A stretch of 64,000 nt of DNA, taken from assembly GCA_963837655.1 (NCBI GenBank), contig CAWIOK010000017.1, forward strand, positions 124,001-188,000, given 5' to 3'. The position numbers were made by a program, and so were the translations under genes. The notes under the pieces were generated by a model that was not told the origin of the DNA, searched no databases, and was given only the letters and a program-made list of their open reading frames with translations. Positions within the stretch are counted from its first letter, which is position 1. Each line of letters opens with the position of its first letter. Shown piece by piece: positions 8,810-17,135 of the stretch. This DNA comes from CAVVSD01 sp963837655. GTDB taxonomy: Bacteria > Actinomycetota > Thermoleophilia > Solirubrobacterales > Solirubrobacteraceae.

Positions 8810-9700
8810 ATGTCGCGCAGCGCGTTCGGTCGGGACACGGGGCTCAACGCCCGGATGCTCGGGACGATGTTCCTGCTCGGCTTGGTCTACGTCGTCCTGA
8901 TCGCGGTCGCGATCACCGCCGGCGAGGGAGCGTGGATCGTCGTGGCGATCGCGGCCGGGTTCCTCGTCGTCCAGCTGTTCGCGTCCGACCGGATCGCGCT
9001 GTCCGCGATGGGTGCCCGGGAGGCGACCGCCGCGGATGCGCCGGAGCTGCATGCGGCCATCGAGCGGCTGTGCCTGCTCGCGGACATCCCCAAGCCACGT
9101 GTGGCGATCGTCGACAACCGGATGCCCAACGCCTTCGCGCTCGGACACTCGCAGGCGACGGCGACCGTCTGCGTGACCACCGGCCTGCTCGCGCTGCTGA
9201 CGCCCGCCGAGCTCGAGGCGGTCCTCGCGCACGAGCTCACGCATGTCATCAACCGCGACGTCATGGTGATGACGATCGCGAGCTTCTTCGCTTCCATCGC
9301 AGCGCTGCTGATGCGATTCGGCGCGTTCTTCGGAGGCGGCCGCGACCGCAACCAGCAGAGCGCGTTCGCCGCCGTCCTGGTGGTGTCCGTCGCGGTCTAC
9401 GCGGTCTCGTTCATGCTGCTGCGGATGCTGTCGCGCTACCGCGAGTTCGCCGCCGACCGCGGCGCGGCGGTGCTGACCGGCCGGCCCAGCGCGCTGGCGT
9501 CGGCGCTCGTGCGCATCAGCGGCCGGCTCGACCTGATGCCGGAGCGCGACCTGCGCTCGGTCGCGCAGATGAACGCGTTCTTCATCGTGCCGGGACGTCG
9601 GACGCGGTCGGTGATGGGCCTCTTCGCGACCCATCCGTCCCTCGAGAAGCGGCTTGACGCGCTGAGCAGGTTCGAGGCGCAGCTGCAGGGTTCGCGGTGA
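8810..9700 (+). CDS. htpX: M48 membrane zinc metalloprotease, HtpX-like
   Basis: A 296-residue protein with two N-terminal membrane segments (about residues 15-58) and two more after the active site. HELTH at 141-145 supplies two zinc His and the catalytic Glu; Glu212 in YREFAADR is the third ligand. HtpX-type proteases clear damaged membrane proteins. The ATG at 8810 was chosen because a GGAGG ribosome site ends 6 nt before it; the open frame upstream is antisense to the ligase gene. Confidence 0.88.
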   Translation: MSRSAFGRDTGLNARMLGTMFLLGLVYVVLIAVAITAGEGAWIVVAIAAGFLVVQLFASDRIALSAMGAREATAADAPELHAAIERLCLLADIPKPRVAIVDNRMPNAFALGHSQATATVCVTTGLLALLTPAELEAVLAHELTHVINRDVMVMTIASFFASIAALLMRFGAFFGGGRDRNQQSAFAAVLVVSVAVYAVSFMLLRMLSRYREFAADRGAAVLTGRPSALASALVRISGRLDLMPERDLRSVAQMNAFFIVPGRRTRSVMGLFATHPSLEKRLDALSRFEAQLQGSR

Positions 9701-9772
9701 GTCTCACCGTGTTGTTCACATAAGATCGATTATCGAGCGTTGCATCCGCGAGCATCGAGACTTCCCTGACCG

Positions 9773-11170
9773 TCAGAGCGTGCGCGCGACGGCCTTGACC
9801 ACCGAGACGGTCGCGCGCACGTCGTCCTCCGTGGTCCGGAAGTTCACGAAGCAGCCGCGCAGGCAGTCGACGCCGTCGACGTTCGCGCCGGCCAGGTAGA
9901 CGCGGGCGTCCTGCTGGATCGCCGTCACCAGCGCGGGGTTCTGGACGCGCCGGTGACGGAAGTTGACGGCCGACAGGATCGGCGGGCTGACGAGCTCGAG
10001 CTCGTCGTCGGCCTCGACGAGCTCGGCCAGCAGCCGCGCGTGGGCCAGGTTGCGCTCGATCGCGGCCCGGATCGCGTCGGCGCCGTGGACCGTGAAGGCC
10101 AGCCACAGCTTGAGCGCTCGGAGCGGTCGCGAGTACTCGAGGGTCTGGTCGACGGCGTGCGACTCCTCCTCCTCGACGTGCGGGATGTACGCCTCGTCGT
10201 GGGCGAACGCCGCGCGGAGGTCCCGAGGGTCGCGGATGAGCAGGATCGAGCACGCCTTGGGGACGTAGAGCCACTTGTGCGCGTCGACCGTGGCCGAGTC
10301 GACGCGGTCCAGGCCGGCGAACAGCGGCCCGGCCTCGGCCGTCGCTGCCGCGGGCAGCCCGTAGGCGCCGTCGGCGTGCAGCCAGACGTCGCGCGTCTCG
10401 CAGACGGTGGCAAGCTCGCCCAGCGGATCCACGGCGCCGGTGAGCGTGGTGCCGGCGGTCGCGACGACGGCCATCGGCGTGATGCCCGCGGCGCGATCGG
10501 CATCGATGGCCGCCGCGCACGCCGCGGGGTCCATGGCGCGCCGCGCGCCGGTCGGGATGGCACGGACCGCCCCGCGCCCGAGCCCGAGGACCTCTGCCGC
10601 ACGGACGACCGAGTAGTGCGCCTCCGTCGAGCAGTACAGCGCCAGGCGACGGCCGCTCATCCCCGTCTCGCGCACGCCGGGGGCCGCCCGCTCGCGCGCC
10701 GCGGTGAGCGCGGTGAGGTTTGCGACCGTGCCGCCGCTGGTCGTGACGCCGCGGCCCTCGCCGCCGAACCCGACGAACTCCCCCACCCAGCGCACCACCT
10801 CGCGCTCGATCAGGTCGGCGCCGCCGGAGCTGACGGCGACGTTCACGTCGTGGCACGCCATGAGCGCGTCGCCCAGCACGCCGATCTCGAGACCGCTCGA
10901 CCCGACGTAGGCCAGGAACCGCGGCCTGGGCTGCGCGATCGACGCGTCGAGGACCGCGCCGGCGATCTCGAGCCCCTCCACCGCGTCGATCCCCGCGCGC
11001 GGCAGCGGGCGCCCCAGGCGCTCGCGCAGATCCTCCGACAGGGGCGGCTGCCCCTCGCGGGCCTGGTCGAAGCCGCGCCAGGCATCCAGCAGCAGCCGCT
11101 CCAGCGCCGCCAGGGCCGCCTGCCGGTCGGGCAGGCGCAGGTCACCTGCACTGACGATCGGCTCGGGCAT
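9773..11170 (-). CDS. PLP-dependent group II decarboxylase
   Basis: A 465-residue fold-type I enzyme. H185 (EAHYSV) is the ring-stacking His, D267 (HADGAY) contacts the pyridine nitrogen, and K299 (VDAHKW) is the Schiff-base lysine. This pattern is that of aromatic-L-amino-acid and related acid decarboxylases, whose product is an amine plus CO2; the actual amino acid is not predictable. It converges on htpX with a 72-nt gap of lower GC (9701-9772) that contains only a short TCGAT-T-ATCGA repeat. Confidence 0.85.
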   Translation of the reverse strand: MPEPIVSAGDLRLPDRQAALAALERLLLDAWRGFDQAREGQPPLSEDLRERLGRPLPRAGIDAVEGLEIAGAVLDASIAQPRPRFLAYVGSSGLEIGVLGDALMACHDVNVAVSSGGADLIEREVVRWVGEFVGFGGEGRGVTTSGGTVANLTALTAARERAAPGVRETGMSGRRLALYCSTEAHYSVVRAAEVLGLGRGAVRAIPTGARRAMDPAACAAAIDADRAAGITPMAVVATAGTTLTGAVDPLGELATVCETRDVWLHADGAYGLPAAATAEAGPLFAGLDRVDSATVDAHKWLYVPKACSILLIRDPRDLRAAFAHDEAYIPHVEEEESHAVDQTLEYSRPLRALKLWLAFTVHGADAIRAAIERNLAHARLLAELVEADDELELVSPPILSAVNFRHRRVQNPALVTAIQQDARVYLAGANVDGVDCLRGCFVNFRTTEDDVRATVSVVKAVARTL

Positions 11171-11193
11171 CCCGTCCCTTCTAGCATCCCCTC

Positions 11194-11631
11194 ATGCCGA
11201 CGGCGAGGCCCGCGGGCAGCGGCGACGCCGACGCGATCGGCCACTTGCTCCACGAGTTCAACGCCTCGGCGGGCTATCCGACGCCAGGCCCCGCGTTCCT
11301 CGCGCGCCGCGCTGCTGAGCTGATCGCCGGCGGCGAGGCGGTCGTGCTGCTGGCCGGCGATCCCCCCGACGGGCTGCTCGTGCTGCGCATGCGTCCATCG
11401 CTCTGGGCCGATGGCCTCGACGCCTACCTCGAGGAGCTCTACGTGGTGCCCGCCGCCCGCCGCCGGGGTCTCGGCCGGGCGCTCGTGCTTGCGGCGATGG
11501 ATCTCGCCCGCGCGGCGGGCGCCGTGCGGATGGATCTGGGTACCGGCGAGGACGACACCGAAGCACGCGCGCTGTACGCGTCGCTGGGGTTCGCGTGCGA
11601 CGGCGACCTCTTCTACGGCCGCGACCTGTGA
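11194..11631 (+). CDS. GNAT N-acetyltransferase
   Basis: A 145-residue single-domain GNAT. The acetyl-CoA pyrophosphate loop is V-V-P-A-A-R-R-R-G-L-G-R-A-L-V (about residues 86-100), preceded by the strand Y-L-E-E-L-Y and followed by the ALYASLGF motif near residue 126. It should transfer an acetyl group to an unknown small amine or protein. It is divergent from the decarboxylase, 23 nt away. Confidence 0.85.
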   Translation: MPTARPAGSGDADAIGHLLHEFNASAGYPTPGPAFLARRAAELIAGGEAVVLLAGDPPDGLLVLRMRPSLWADGLDAYLEELYVVPAARRRGLGRALVLAAMDLARAAGAVRMDLGTGEDDTEARALYASLGFACDGDLFYGRDL

Positions 11632-11680
11632 CGGCTGCGCCCCTGTTGATCCACGACGCGCGCGCGCCCGCATCCCGAGC

Positions 11681-12625
11681 GTGACCTCGATCCTCGACCG
11701 CGCGATGGATGCGACCGTCGTCCCCGGCTACACACGCCTCGGCTACGCGCTGCGGCGCCGCGAGTTCGATCCTCTGCCGCCGATGGACGGGCGCACGGTC
11801 CTCGTCACCGGCGCCACGAGCGGGCTCGGCCGTGCCGCCGCCGACGGATTCGCGCGGCTCGGCGCGCGTGTGCTCGTCCTCGCGCGCGACCGGTCGCGCG
11901 GCAACCGCGCCGTGGGAGAGATCGTGCGGAGCACCGCGAACACCGACGTCCACCTCGTGCTCGGGGACCTGAGCGACCTCGGGTCGCTGCGCGACGCGTC
12001 CGTCGAGGTGGCCGGCATGGTGCCGTCGCTCGACGTCCTCGTCCACAACGCCGGCGCGATGGTGGCCGAGCGCACGCTGTCCAAGGACGGCATCGAGCTG
12101 ACCCTGGCGACGAACGTCATCGGCCCCTTCGCGCTGACCGCGCTGCTCACAGACACCCTGCGGGCGGCGGCCCCGTCGCGCATCGTGTCGGTCTCCTCGG
12201 GCGGCATGTACGCGCAGGCGCTGGACGTCGACGACCTGCAGACCGAGCGCCACCCGTACAAGGGCGCCGCCGTCTACGCGCGGACCAAGCGCGCGCAGAT
12301 CGTCCTGACCGAGGAGTGGACGCGACGGCTCGGCGGCCTCGGCATCACCGCCCACGCCATGCACCCCGGCTGGGTCGACACGCCGGGCATCGTGGAGTCC
12401 CTCCCCCGCTTCCACAAGCTCCTCGGCCCGGCGCTGCGCACGCCGGAGGAGGGCGCGGACACGATCGTCTGGCTCGGCGCGGCCGACGAGCCGCTGCGCA
12501 AGCCCGGCCGGTTCTGGCACGACAGGCGCGACCGCCCGACGCACCGCCTCCCTGGCACCGCGACCTCTCGCGAGGACGCCGCACGCCTCTGGGAGGCGTG
12601 CGAGCGACTCACAGACCTGTCGTAG
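11681..12625 (+). CDS. Short-chain dehydrogenase (DHRS12/retinol dehydrogenase-like)
   Basis: A 314-residue SDR. After a 45-residue N-terminal extension ending YTRLGYALRRR come T-G-A-T-S-G-L-G (NAD(P) motif), H-N-A-G, S-V-S-S-G and the catalytic Y-A-R-T-K. The GTG at 11681 keeps the extension found in related proteins; an ATG eight codons later is the alternative. Substrate unknown, likely a lipid-like alcohol or ketone. Its 3' end overlaps the convergent PH-domain gene by 17 nt. Confidence 0.82.
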   Translation: MTSILDRAMDATVVPGYTRLGYALRRREFDPLPPMDGRTVLVTGATSGLGRAAADGFARLGARVLVLARDRSRGNRAVGEIVRSTANTDVHLVLGDLSDLGSLRDASVEVAGMVPSLDVLVHNAGAMVAERTLSKDGIELTLATNVIGPFALTALLTDTLRAAAPSRIVSVSSGGMYAQALDVDDLQTERHPYKGAAVYARTKRAQIVLTEEWTRRLGGLGITAHAMHPGWVDTPGIVESLPRFHKLLGPALRTPEEGADTIVWLGAADEPLRKPGRFWHDRRDRPTHRLPGTATSREDAARLWEACERLTDLS

Positions 12626-13094
12626 GGGCCTCCGAGGCGTTCTCGCTGTCGCGCTGCGCGCGGTCGACGGCGGCGACGACGTCGTGCGGGTTGGAGATCC
12701 CCACGAACCGGAACTCGCTGTCGTCGGTGCCCGCGGTGTCGAAGTCGATGTTCCCGACGCGCATGATGCGGTCCATGAGCGTCTGGTTCGTGTTCACGTT
12801 CTGCACCCGCGTGATGCGCGTCTGCTGGATCTTCTTGGACAGGATCCCCTGGCGGATGTACAGCCGCTGGGTGCTCACGACGTAGTCGGTGGCCGCCCGC
12901 CGGATGACGCCGGCGAGCACCATCAGCGCGGTCAGCACGACGAACACGACGATGGCGAGCCCGACGCTCGCCACCAAGCCGATGATGACCGAGATCACGA
13001 CGATGCCGACGAACGTCGGAGCGAAGAAGCTGAGCGCCGCACGCGGCGACGGATGTCCGTCGAACACGATCCGCTCACCGGGATGCAGGTCCAT
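12609..13094 (-). CDS. Bacterial PH-domain membrane protein (YdbS-like)
   Basis: A 161-residue protein that opens with L-H-P-G-E-R-I-V-F-D-G-H-P-S, the standard start of bPH_2/DUF304 proteins. Two membrane segments follow (about residues 25-65), then a C-terminal bPH domain with the R-L-Y-I-R-Q-G-I-L-S-K-K-I-Q-Q motif. Members sit in the cytoplasmic membrane and are of unknown function. The glycosyltransferase-like gene on the same strand ends only 9 nt upstream, so they may be cotranscribed. Confidence 0.82.
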   Translation of the reverse strand: MDLHPGERIVFDGHPSPRAALSFFAPTFVGIVVISVIIGLVASVGLAIVVFVVLTALMVLAGVIRRAATDYVVSTQRLYIRQGILSKKIQQTRITRVQNVNTNQTLMDRIMRVGNIDFDTAGTDDSEFRFVGISNPHDVVAAVDRAQRDSENASEAPTTGL

Positions 13095-13103
13095 GCGGCG
13101 ACC

Positions 13104-14450
13104 CTACCGACAGGACGACCAGACGGACCACCCGCCCGCGCGGGCTCTCAGCGTCTGCCCGGCGCGGTCGCTGCGGGGCGCCGCGCCCTGCTCCTGAAGA
13201 GCCGACGGCGGCGGCGGGAGCAGCGTCGTGCCGGGGCCCGTGGACACCCGCGCGATCCCGGGCAGCGGCGCGCCCGTGCGCAGCGCGACGAGCGCGCGCG
13301 CGAGGAACACCGTGCGGACGGGACCGCACGCACGCACGCGCGCCGCCCCACCCGCCATGGCGATCGCAGCATCCAGCCCGCGGCGCGCGTGCGCGCGCTG
13401 ACCGACGTCGCGCGCGCCGGTGCGCAGATCGGCCGCGTGCGCCCAGAGCGTCAGCACCAGGAGGGCGCCGACGGCCAACCGGGGCCACGGGAGGCGGGCG
13501 GCGCCGACGCCGGCCAGGACGGCGAGGACCGCGAGCGCGGGCACGAGGTAGCGCGGGTTGCCCGCGTAGCCGGCGAGCGTCGCGATCGCGACGAGCACGA
13601 CGTAGGCGACCGCGAGCGCGCCGAGCACGCGCGCGGGCGGCGAGCGCCAGGCGGCCAGCGCGGCCCCCGCGCAGGCGGCGATCCCCACGCCGGTGACGGC
13701 GTCCACGAGGACCTGCGCGGACGGATGGTCGGCCCGCACCGCGCTCGCGGGGCTCGCGCTCATCCGCGCCGCCTCCCCCGCGCTCAACGCGCCCGCGCCC
13801 CACACGACGTCGGGTCCCAGCCAGGCCACGACCAGCAGCGCGGCGCACCCGGTCACGAGCGCCCGGGCCCCGGGCCGCCACGCGCACGCGCCGTAGAGCG
13901 CCAGGAACGGCCAGATCTCCGGGCGCAGCAACCCAGCTGCCGTCAGGAGCGCGAGCGCCAGGCGCCCGTGGCCCTGCAGGTGCGCCACGATCGCCCAGAG
14001 CACGAACGCCGCCAGCCAGCCCTCCGAGTTGCCCAGCGCGGCGTTGTACGCCCACCACGGCCCGAGCGCCGTGACACCGACCGAGCCCACCGCCGCGACG
14101 CGGCCGCCCAGCATCCGTCCCAGTCGCCAGGCGCCGCCGAGCGCCACGACGGCGCCCGTACGTGCGAGGATCATCCACAACGAGGGCGCGAGATCGCCCG
14201 CCAGCGCCAACGGCGTCGTGACGAGGAGCGGCAGCGGCTTCCACGAGGGTCCGTCGGCGGTCGTCAGGCCGGAGCCGGGTAGGTCCCGGCCCCACACGAG
14301 CCAGGCCTGGGGGTCGAACGCGAGCGCCCACGGCAGCAGCAGTGAAAAGGCCGCCAGGACAAGCGGAAAAGCAGCCCTTCGTAATACAATCCCGCGCCCG
14401 GACAGGAACGTTGGACGCACCGCACCAGGAGGAGAACCACTCGATGTCAT
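13104..14450 (-). CDS. Polytopic membrane protein, glycosyltransferase-39/87-like
   Basis: About 448 residues with eight or more membrane helices and a soluble C-terminal tail. A Lys-Pro-Leu-Pro pair in the first periplasmic loop, an Asn-Pro-Arg-Tyr near residue 305 and the overall layout suggest a polyprenyl-phosphate-sugar dependent mannosyl/arabinosyltransferase-like protein, but no catalytic motif is certain. The start is doubtful: the ATG at 14450 overlaps the divergent ATG at 14444, and the first 60 codons include ATT, GTA and TTA, unlike the rest. A GTG at 14420 is an alternative. Confidence 0.65.
   Translation of the reverse strand: MTSSGSPPGAVRPTFLSGRGIVLRRAAFPLVLAAFSLLLPWALAFDPQAWLVWGRDLPGSGLTTADGPSWKPLPLLVTTPLALAGDLAPSLWMILARTGAVVALGGAWRLGRMLGGRVAAVGSVGVTALGPWWAYNAALGNSEGWLAAFVLWAIVAHLQGHGRLALALLTAAGLLRPEIWPFLALYGACAWRPGARALVTGCAALLVVAWLGPDVVWGAGALSAGEAARMSASPASAVRADHPSAQVLVDAVTGVGIAACAGAALAAWRSPPARVLGALAVAYVVLVAIATLAGYAGNPRYLVPALAVLAVLAGVGAARLPWPRLAVGALLVLTLWAHAADLRTGARDVGQRAHARRGLDAAIAMAGGAARVRACGPVRTVFLARALVALRTGAPLPGIARVSTGPGTTLLPPPPSALQEQGAAPRSDRAGQTLRARAGGWSVWSSCR
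14385..14390 (+). promoter_or_regulatory. Candidate -10 element (TACAAT) for the VOC gene
   Basis: TACAAT matches the sigma-70 -10 consensus at five of six positions and lies in the only AT-rich patch nearby (about 14343-14390). No good -35 was seen. A start near 14397 would leave a leader of about 47 nt that contains the GGAGGAG ribosome site at 14428-14434. Confidence 0.35.
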
Positions 14451-15433
14451 ACCCAGCGCCCAAGGGCACGATCCGCGGCAGCCACCACCTGACGTTCTGC
14501 GTCGGAGGCGCCCAGGAGGACTACGACTTCCACGTCAAGACCCTCGGGCTGAAGATGGTCAAGAAGACGGTCCTCTTCGACGGCGAGGTCCCGATCTACC
14601 ACCTCTACTACGGCAACGAGGTGGGCAACGCGAGCACCCTGCTCACGAGCTTCCCCTACCGCCAGGCCGGTTGGATGGGCAAGCGCGGCACGCAGCAGGG
14701 TCGGTTCCTCAACGTGGCCGTGCCGGCCGATTCGATCGGCTTCTGGGCCGACCGCCTCAAGGCCGCCGGCATCGCCGCCACCGAGACCGAGCGCTTCGGC
14801 ACCCAGCGGCTCGAGTTCGAGCATCCGTCGGGCCCCGAGTACGCGATGATCGGCGACACGTCCAACGACGATCGCCCGCCCTACGAGGGCGGTGGCGTCA
14901 GCGGCGACCACGCCATCCGCGGCATCCACGGCACCACGACCTTCATCCGCGACCTCGACACCGCCAAGGTGTTCCTCGTGGATGGCATGGGCGGCGAGTA
15001 CCTCGGCCAGGACGGTCAGTACCACCAGTTCCAGATCGGCACCGACGAGGGCTACGGCCGCATCCTTGAGATGAAGGAGGAGCGCGACCTCGACCAGGGC
15101 AGCTGGACCTTCGGCGAGGGCACGATCCACCACCACGCGTTCGACGTCATCGACGGCGAGAACCAGATGGTCGTGCGCGAGCACCTCGTGGGTCTCGGCT
15201 TCACCGACGCCTCCGAGCCCAAGGACCGCGGCTACTTCTACTCCGTGTACTGCCGCTCCCCCATGGGCCTCCTCTGCGAGCTCGCCTGGTCGCACGAGCA
15301 GGGCTTCTACATCGATGAGCAGCCCGCCCAGCTGGGCCAGTCGATCCAGATCCCGCCGCACTGGGAGCACCGCCGTCCGGAGATCTCCCAGCTGGAGGAG
15401 ATCGCGACGGTCGAGTCGATCGACGCTCCGTAG
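14444..15433 (+). CDS. VOC-superfamily ring-cleaving dioxygenase-like protein
   Basis: A 329-residue protein made of two or more VOC modules. It begins I-R-G-S-H-H-L-T-F, where the His would be a metal ligand, has H-G-T-T-T-F-I-R-D at the second module and C-E-L-A near the end as the Glu ligand position. This layout matches glyoxalase-type ring-cleaving dioxygenases of the MhqO/LinE type, which open hydroquinone or catechol rings. The ATG at 14444 follows a strong GGAGGAG site. A large hairpin terminator-like structure follows the stop. Confidence 0.8.
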   Translation: MSYPAPKGTIRGSHHLTFCVGGAQEDYDFHVKTLGLKMVKKTVLFDGEVPIYHLYYGNEVGNASTLLTSFPYRQAGWMGKRGTQQGRFLNVAVPADSIGFWADRLKAAGIAATETERFGTQRLEFEHPSGPEYAMIGDTSNDDRPPYEGGGVSGDHAIRGIHGTTTFIRDLDTAKVFLVDGMGGEYLGQDGQYHQFQIGTDEGYGRILEMKEERDLDQGSWTFGEGTIHHHAFDVIDGENQMVVREHLVGLGFTDASEPKDRGYFYSVYCRSPMGLLCELAWSHEQGFYIDEQPAQLGQSIQIPPHWEHRRPEISQLEEIATVESIDAP

Positions 15434-15446
15434 TTCCCTCGCCCTG

Positions 15447-15477
15447 CGCGCGGCGGCTTGCCCCGAGCCGCCGCGCG
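15447..15477 (+). terminator. GC-rich hairpin, probable terminator of the VOC gene
   Basis: A perfect 12-bp stem (15447-15458 with 15466-15477) closes a seven-base loop, TGCCCCG. It begins 14 nt after the VOC stop. No T-tract follows, as is common for terminators in GC-rich actinobacteria. Confidence 0.6.
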
Positions 15478-15518
15478 GGCGTACGGTTGGCGCATCCGCC
15501 ACCGACGGGGAGGGTCCG

Positions 15519-16028
15519 ATGAGCGAGGGCTCCGCGACCATGACCGAGCGTGAGGCGCTCGCACGGCGCTTCTTCGAGGACGGCTTCAACGAGGGCCGTC
15601 TGGATGTCATGGACGAGGTCATGTCCGACGACTTCGTCTCGCACGACCCGCAGGTCCCGACCGACGCGCGCGGGCCGGCCGCCGGGCGCGAGGTGATCTC
15701 GACGTACCGCACGGCGTTCCCGGACGTCCGCATGCACATCGACGACGTCGTCGAGCAGCGCGACCGCGTGGTCCTCCGCTGGACCGCGACGGGCACCCAC
15801 GAGGGTGAGCTCAACGGTCTGCACCCCACGGGCCGGCAGGTCGAGGTCACCGGCATGACGATCCAGCGCATCGCCGGCAACCGCGTCGCCGAGGCGTGGT
15901 CGAACTGGGACACGCTCGGGCTGCTCCAGCAGATCGGCGCCGCCCCTGCGCCGGGGGGCCTGGCCGAGAAGGTCAGCGTCCAGCTGCACCGCGCGGCGAC
16001 GCTCGTCGACAGGACGATCCACCGCTGA
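15519..16028 (+). CDS. SnoaL-like ester cyclase family protein
   Basis: A 169-residue protein with the SnoaL/polyketide-cyclase-like pattern: RRFFEDGFNEGRLDVMDEV, then D-F-V-S-H-D-P, a F-P-D-V-R-M-H-I-D-D-V strand and a W-x-N-W-D-T-L-G-L-L-Q-Q-I end. The conserved His and Asp of the cyclase pocket are present. Such genes are common and of varied function, so the substrate is not predicted. The start ATG has AGGG six nt upstream. Confidence 0.75.
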   Translation: MSEGSATMTEREALARRFFEDGFNEGRLDVMDEVMSDDFVSHDPQVPTDARGPAAGREVISTYRTAFPDVRMHIDDVVEQRDRVVLRWTATGTHEGELNGLHPTGRQVEVTGMTIQRIAGNRVAEAWSNWDTLGLLQQIGAAPAPGGLAEKVSVQLHRAATLVDRTIHR

Positions 16029-16128
16029 GCGCAGGCTTGCGAGGCGTGCCGCCGGTCGTTAGGGTTGCCTAACATCGGCCGTGACGGTCGGATATCCAAG
16101 ACCGACTCGGACGAGGGGGCGCGCACGC

Positions 16129-16737
16129 ATGGGACGGATGCCGAACGACGTGAGCGAGCGACGCTTCGCCGAGCTCGCCGCAGGCGAGTGCCCGGCCTAC
16201 GTCGACATCCTGCTCGCGCTCGGGGCGGAGTTCGGCGACGTCGACGGCGACGCGGTGCGCGAGCAGCTCGACGACGACAGCCGCGCGCTCTTCGGCCTCG
16301 GCGACCTGTCGCGGACGGCTCGGGCCGATCGCGTGGCCGCGGCCATGGGCCGCGAGCTGGGCCTGGCGGCCGCGGGCGACGTGGGTGCCGACGGACTGCA
16401 CTTCCACGAGGTCGTCCATCGGCGCAGCGGCCACCCGGCGATGCTCGCCGCGATCGGCGCCGAGCTCATCGTGCGCGCGGGCCTCCCCGCGGGCGTCTAC
16501 GCGTCGCCGCGCCGGTGGTTCATCGGCGTCGGCGCGGGCGACGACCTCGTCGTGCTCGACGCCCGCCTCGGCTCCGGCAGCCCGGCGCCGCCCAGCGAGG
16601 TTCGCGCCGCGTGCGCGCACGAGCTGGCGTTCTGCGTCCTCTGCGGCCTCGGAAGCGCCTACACGCAGCTCGGCCGCGACGGCGACGCGCGCCACGCGGG
16701 GCGCCTGCGCCTCGCGTTGCCCGTGCAGCAGCGTTGA
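16129..16737 (+). CDS. SirB1/transglutaminase-like fold protein
   Basis: A 202-residue soluble protein. The stretch FHEVVHRRSGHPAMLAAI, then A-E-L-I-V-R-A-G-L-P-A-G-V-Y and W-F-I-G-V, mirrors the SirB1 N-terminal domain (a transglutaminase-like fold), where the equivalent is V-V-x-R-R-x-G-x-P-x-x-L. The catalytic Cys of true transglutaminases is not evident. The ATG at 16129 was chosen for its GAGGGGG ribosome site; an ATG at 16138 is possible. Confidence 0.6.
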   Translation: MGRMPNDVSERRFAELAAGECPAYVDILLALGAEFGDVDGDAVREQLDDDSRALFGLGDLSRTARADRVAAAMGRELGLAAAGDVGADGLHFHEVVHRRSGHPAMLAAIGAELIVRAGLPAGVYASPRRWFIGVGAGDDLVVLDARLGSGSPAPPSEVRAACAHELAFCVLCGLGSAYTQLGRDGDARHAGRLRLALPVQQR

Positions 16738-16742
16738 GGCGA

Positions 16743-17037
16743 TCAGACCTCCCAGCCGCCGTCGCCGGGGGTACGTGCGGCGGCGAGCGCGAGGTCCAGG
16801 TGGCGCAGCGCGGACGGCAGCCGGGTCGCCAGCTCCCGCCCCGATTCCGTGAGCGCGACGCTGCGGCTCGTCCGCGTCAGCAGGACGACGCCCATCTCCT
16901 CCTCGAGCCGCCGGATTCCGCCGGCTCAGCGTCGACTGCGACGTCTGCAGCTCCTCGGCGGCGCGACCGAAGTGCATCGTCCGCGCAAGGACGTCGAAGC
17001 AGTGCAGATCGCGCAGATCCACCACGTCGGCGATCAT
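16743..17037 (-). pseudogene. LysR-type regulator remnant (HTH only, frameshifted)
   Basis: From ATG 17037 the protein begins D-L-R-D-L-H-C-F-D-V-L-A-R-T-M-H-F-G-R-A, a classic LysR winged HTH, with Q-S-T-L-S-R-R as recognition helix. After S-R-R the frame breaks at TT 16916-16917; with one base removed it continues I-R-R-L-E-E-E-M-G-V and L-T-E-S-G-R-E, then stops at 16743 after 97 residues. The whole effector domain (about 200 residues) is missing. It is divergent from the StyA-like gene, the usual place for its regulator, so this looks like a decayed activator. Confidence 0.8.
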
Positions 17038-17051
17038 TGCAGATCCTGCAA
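17037..17051. promoter_or_regulatory. LysR-type operator (perfect 6-3-6 inverted repeat)
   Basis: TTGCAG-ATC-CTGCAA is a perfect palindrome containing the T-N11-A core of LysR boxes. It touches the start codon of the lysR remnant and lies 85 nt before the StyA-like start. A weaker GATCA-N6-TGATC repeat at 17064-17079 could be the activation site. The pairing of recall and activation sites between divergent genes is the standard LysR arrangement. Confidence 0.55.
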
Positions 17052-17135
17052 CGGAAGCTGTCGGATCATGCGATTGATCGGCGCAGCGGCGGGCCGTACC
17101 GTCCGGAGCGCCGGAACACGGAGCGAGGAGAGAAC

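Noticed and set aside
9701..9772. Lower-GC gap with a TCGAT-T-ATCGA repeat, considered as an operator
   Set aside because: It lies between two convergent gene ends, where no promoter is expected, and the repeat is short.
14447..16126. 559-codon open frame on the minus strand
   Set aside because: It lies antisense to the VOC and SnoaL genes and has no coding character of its own.
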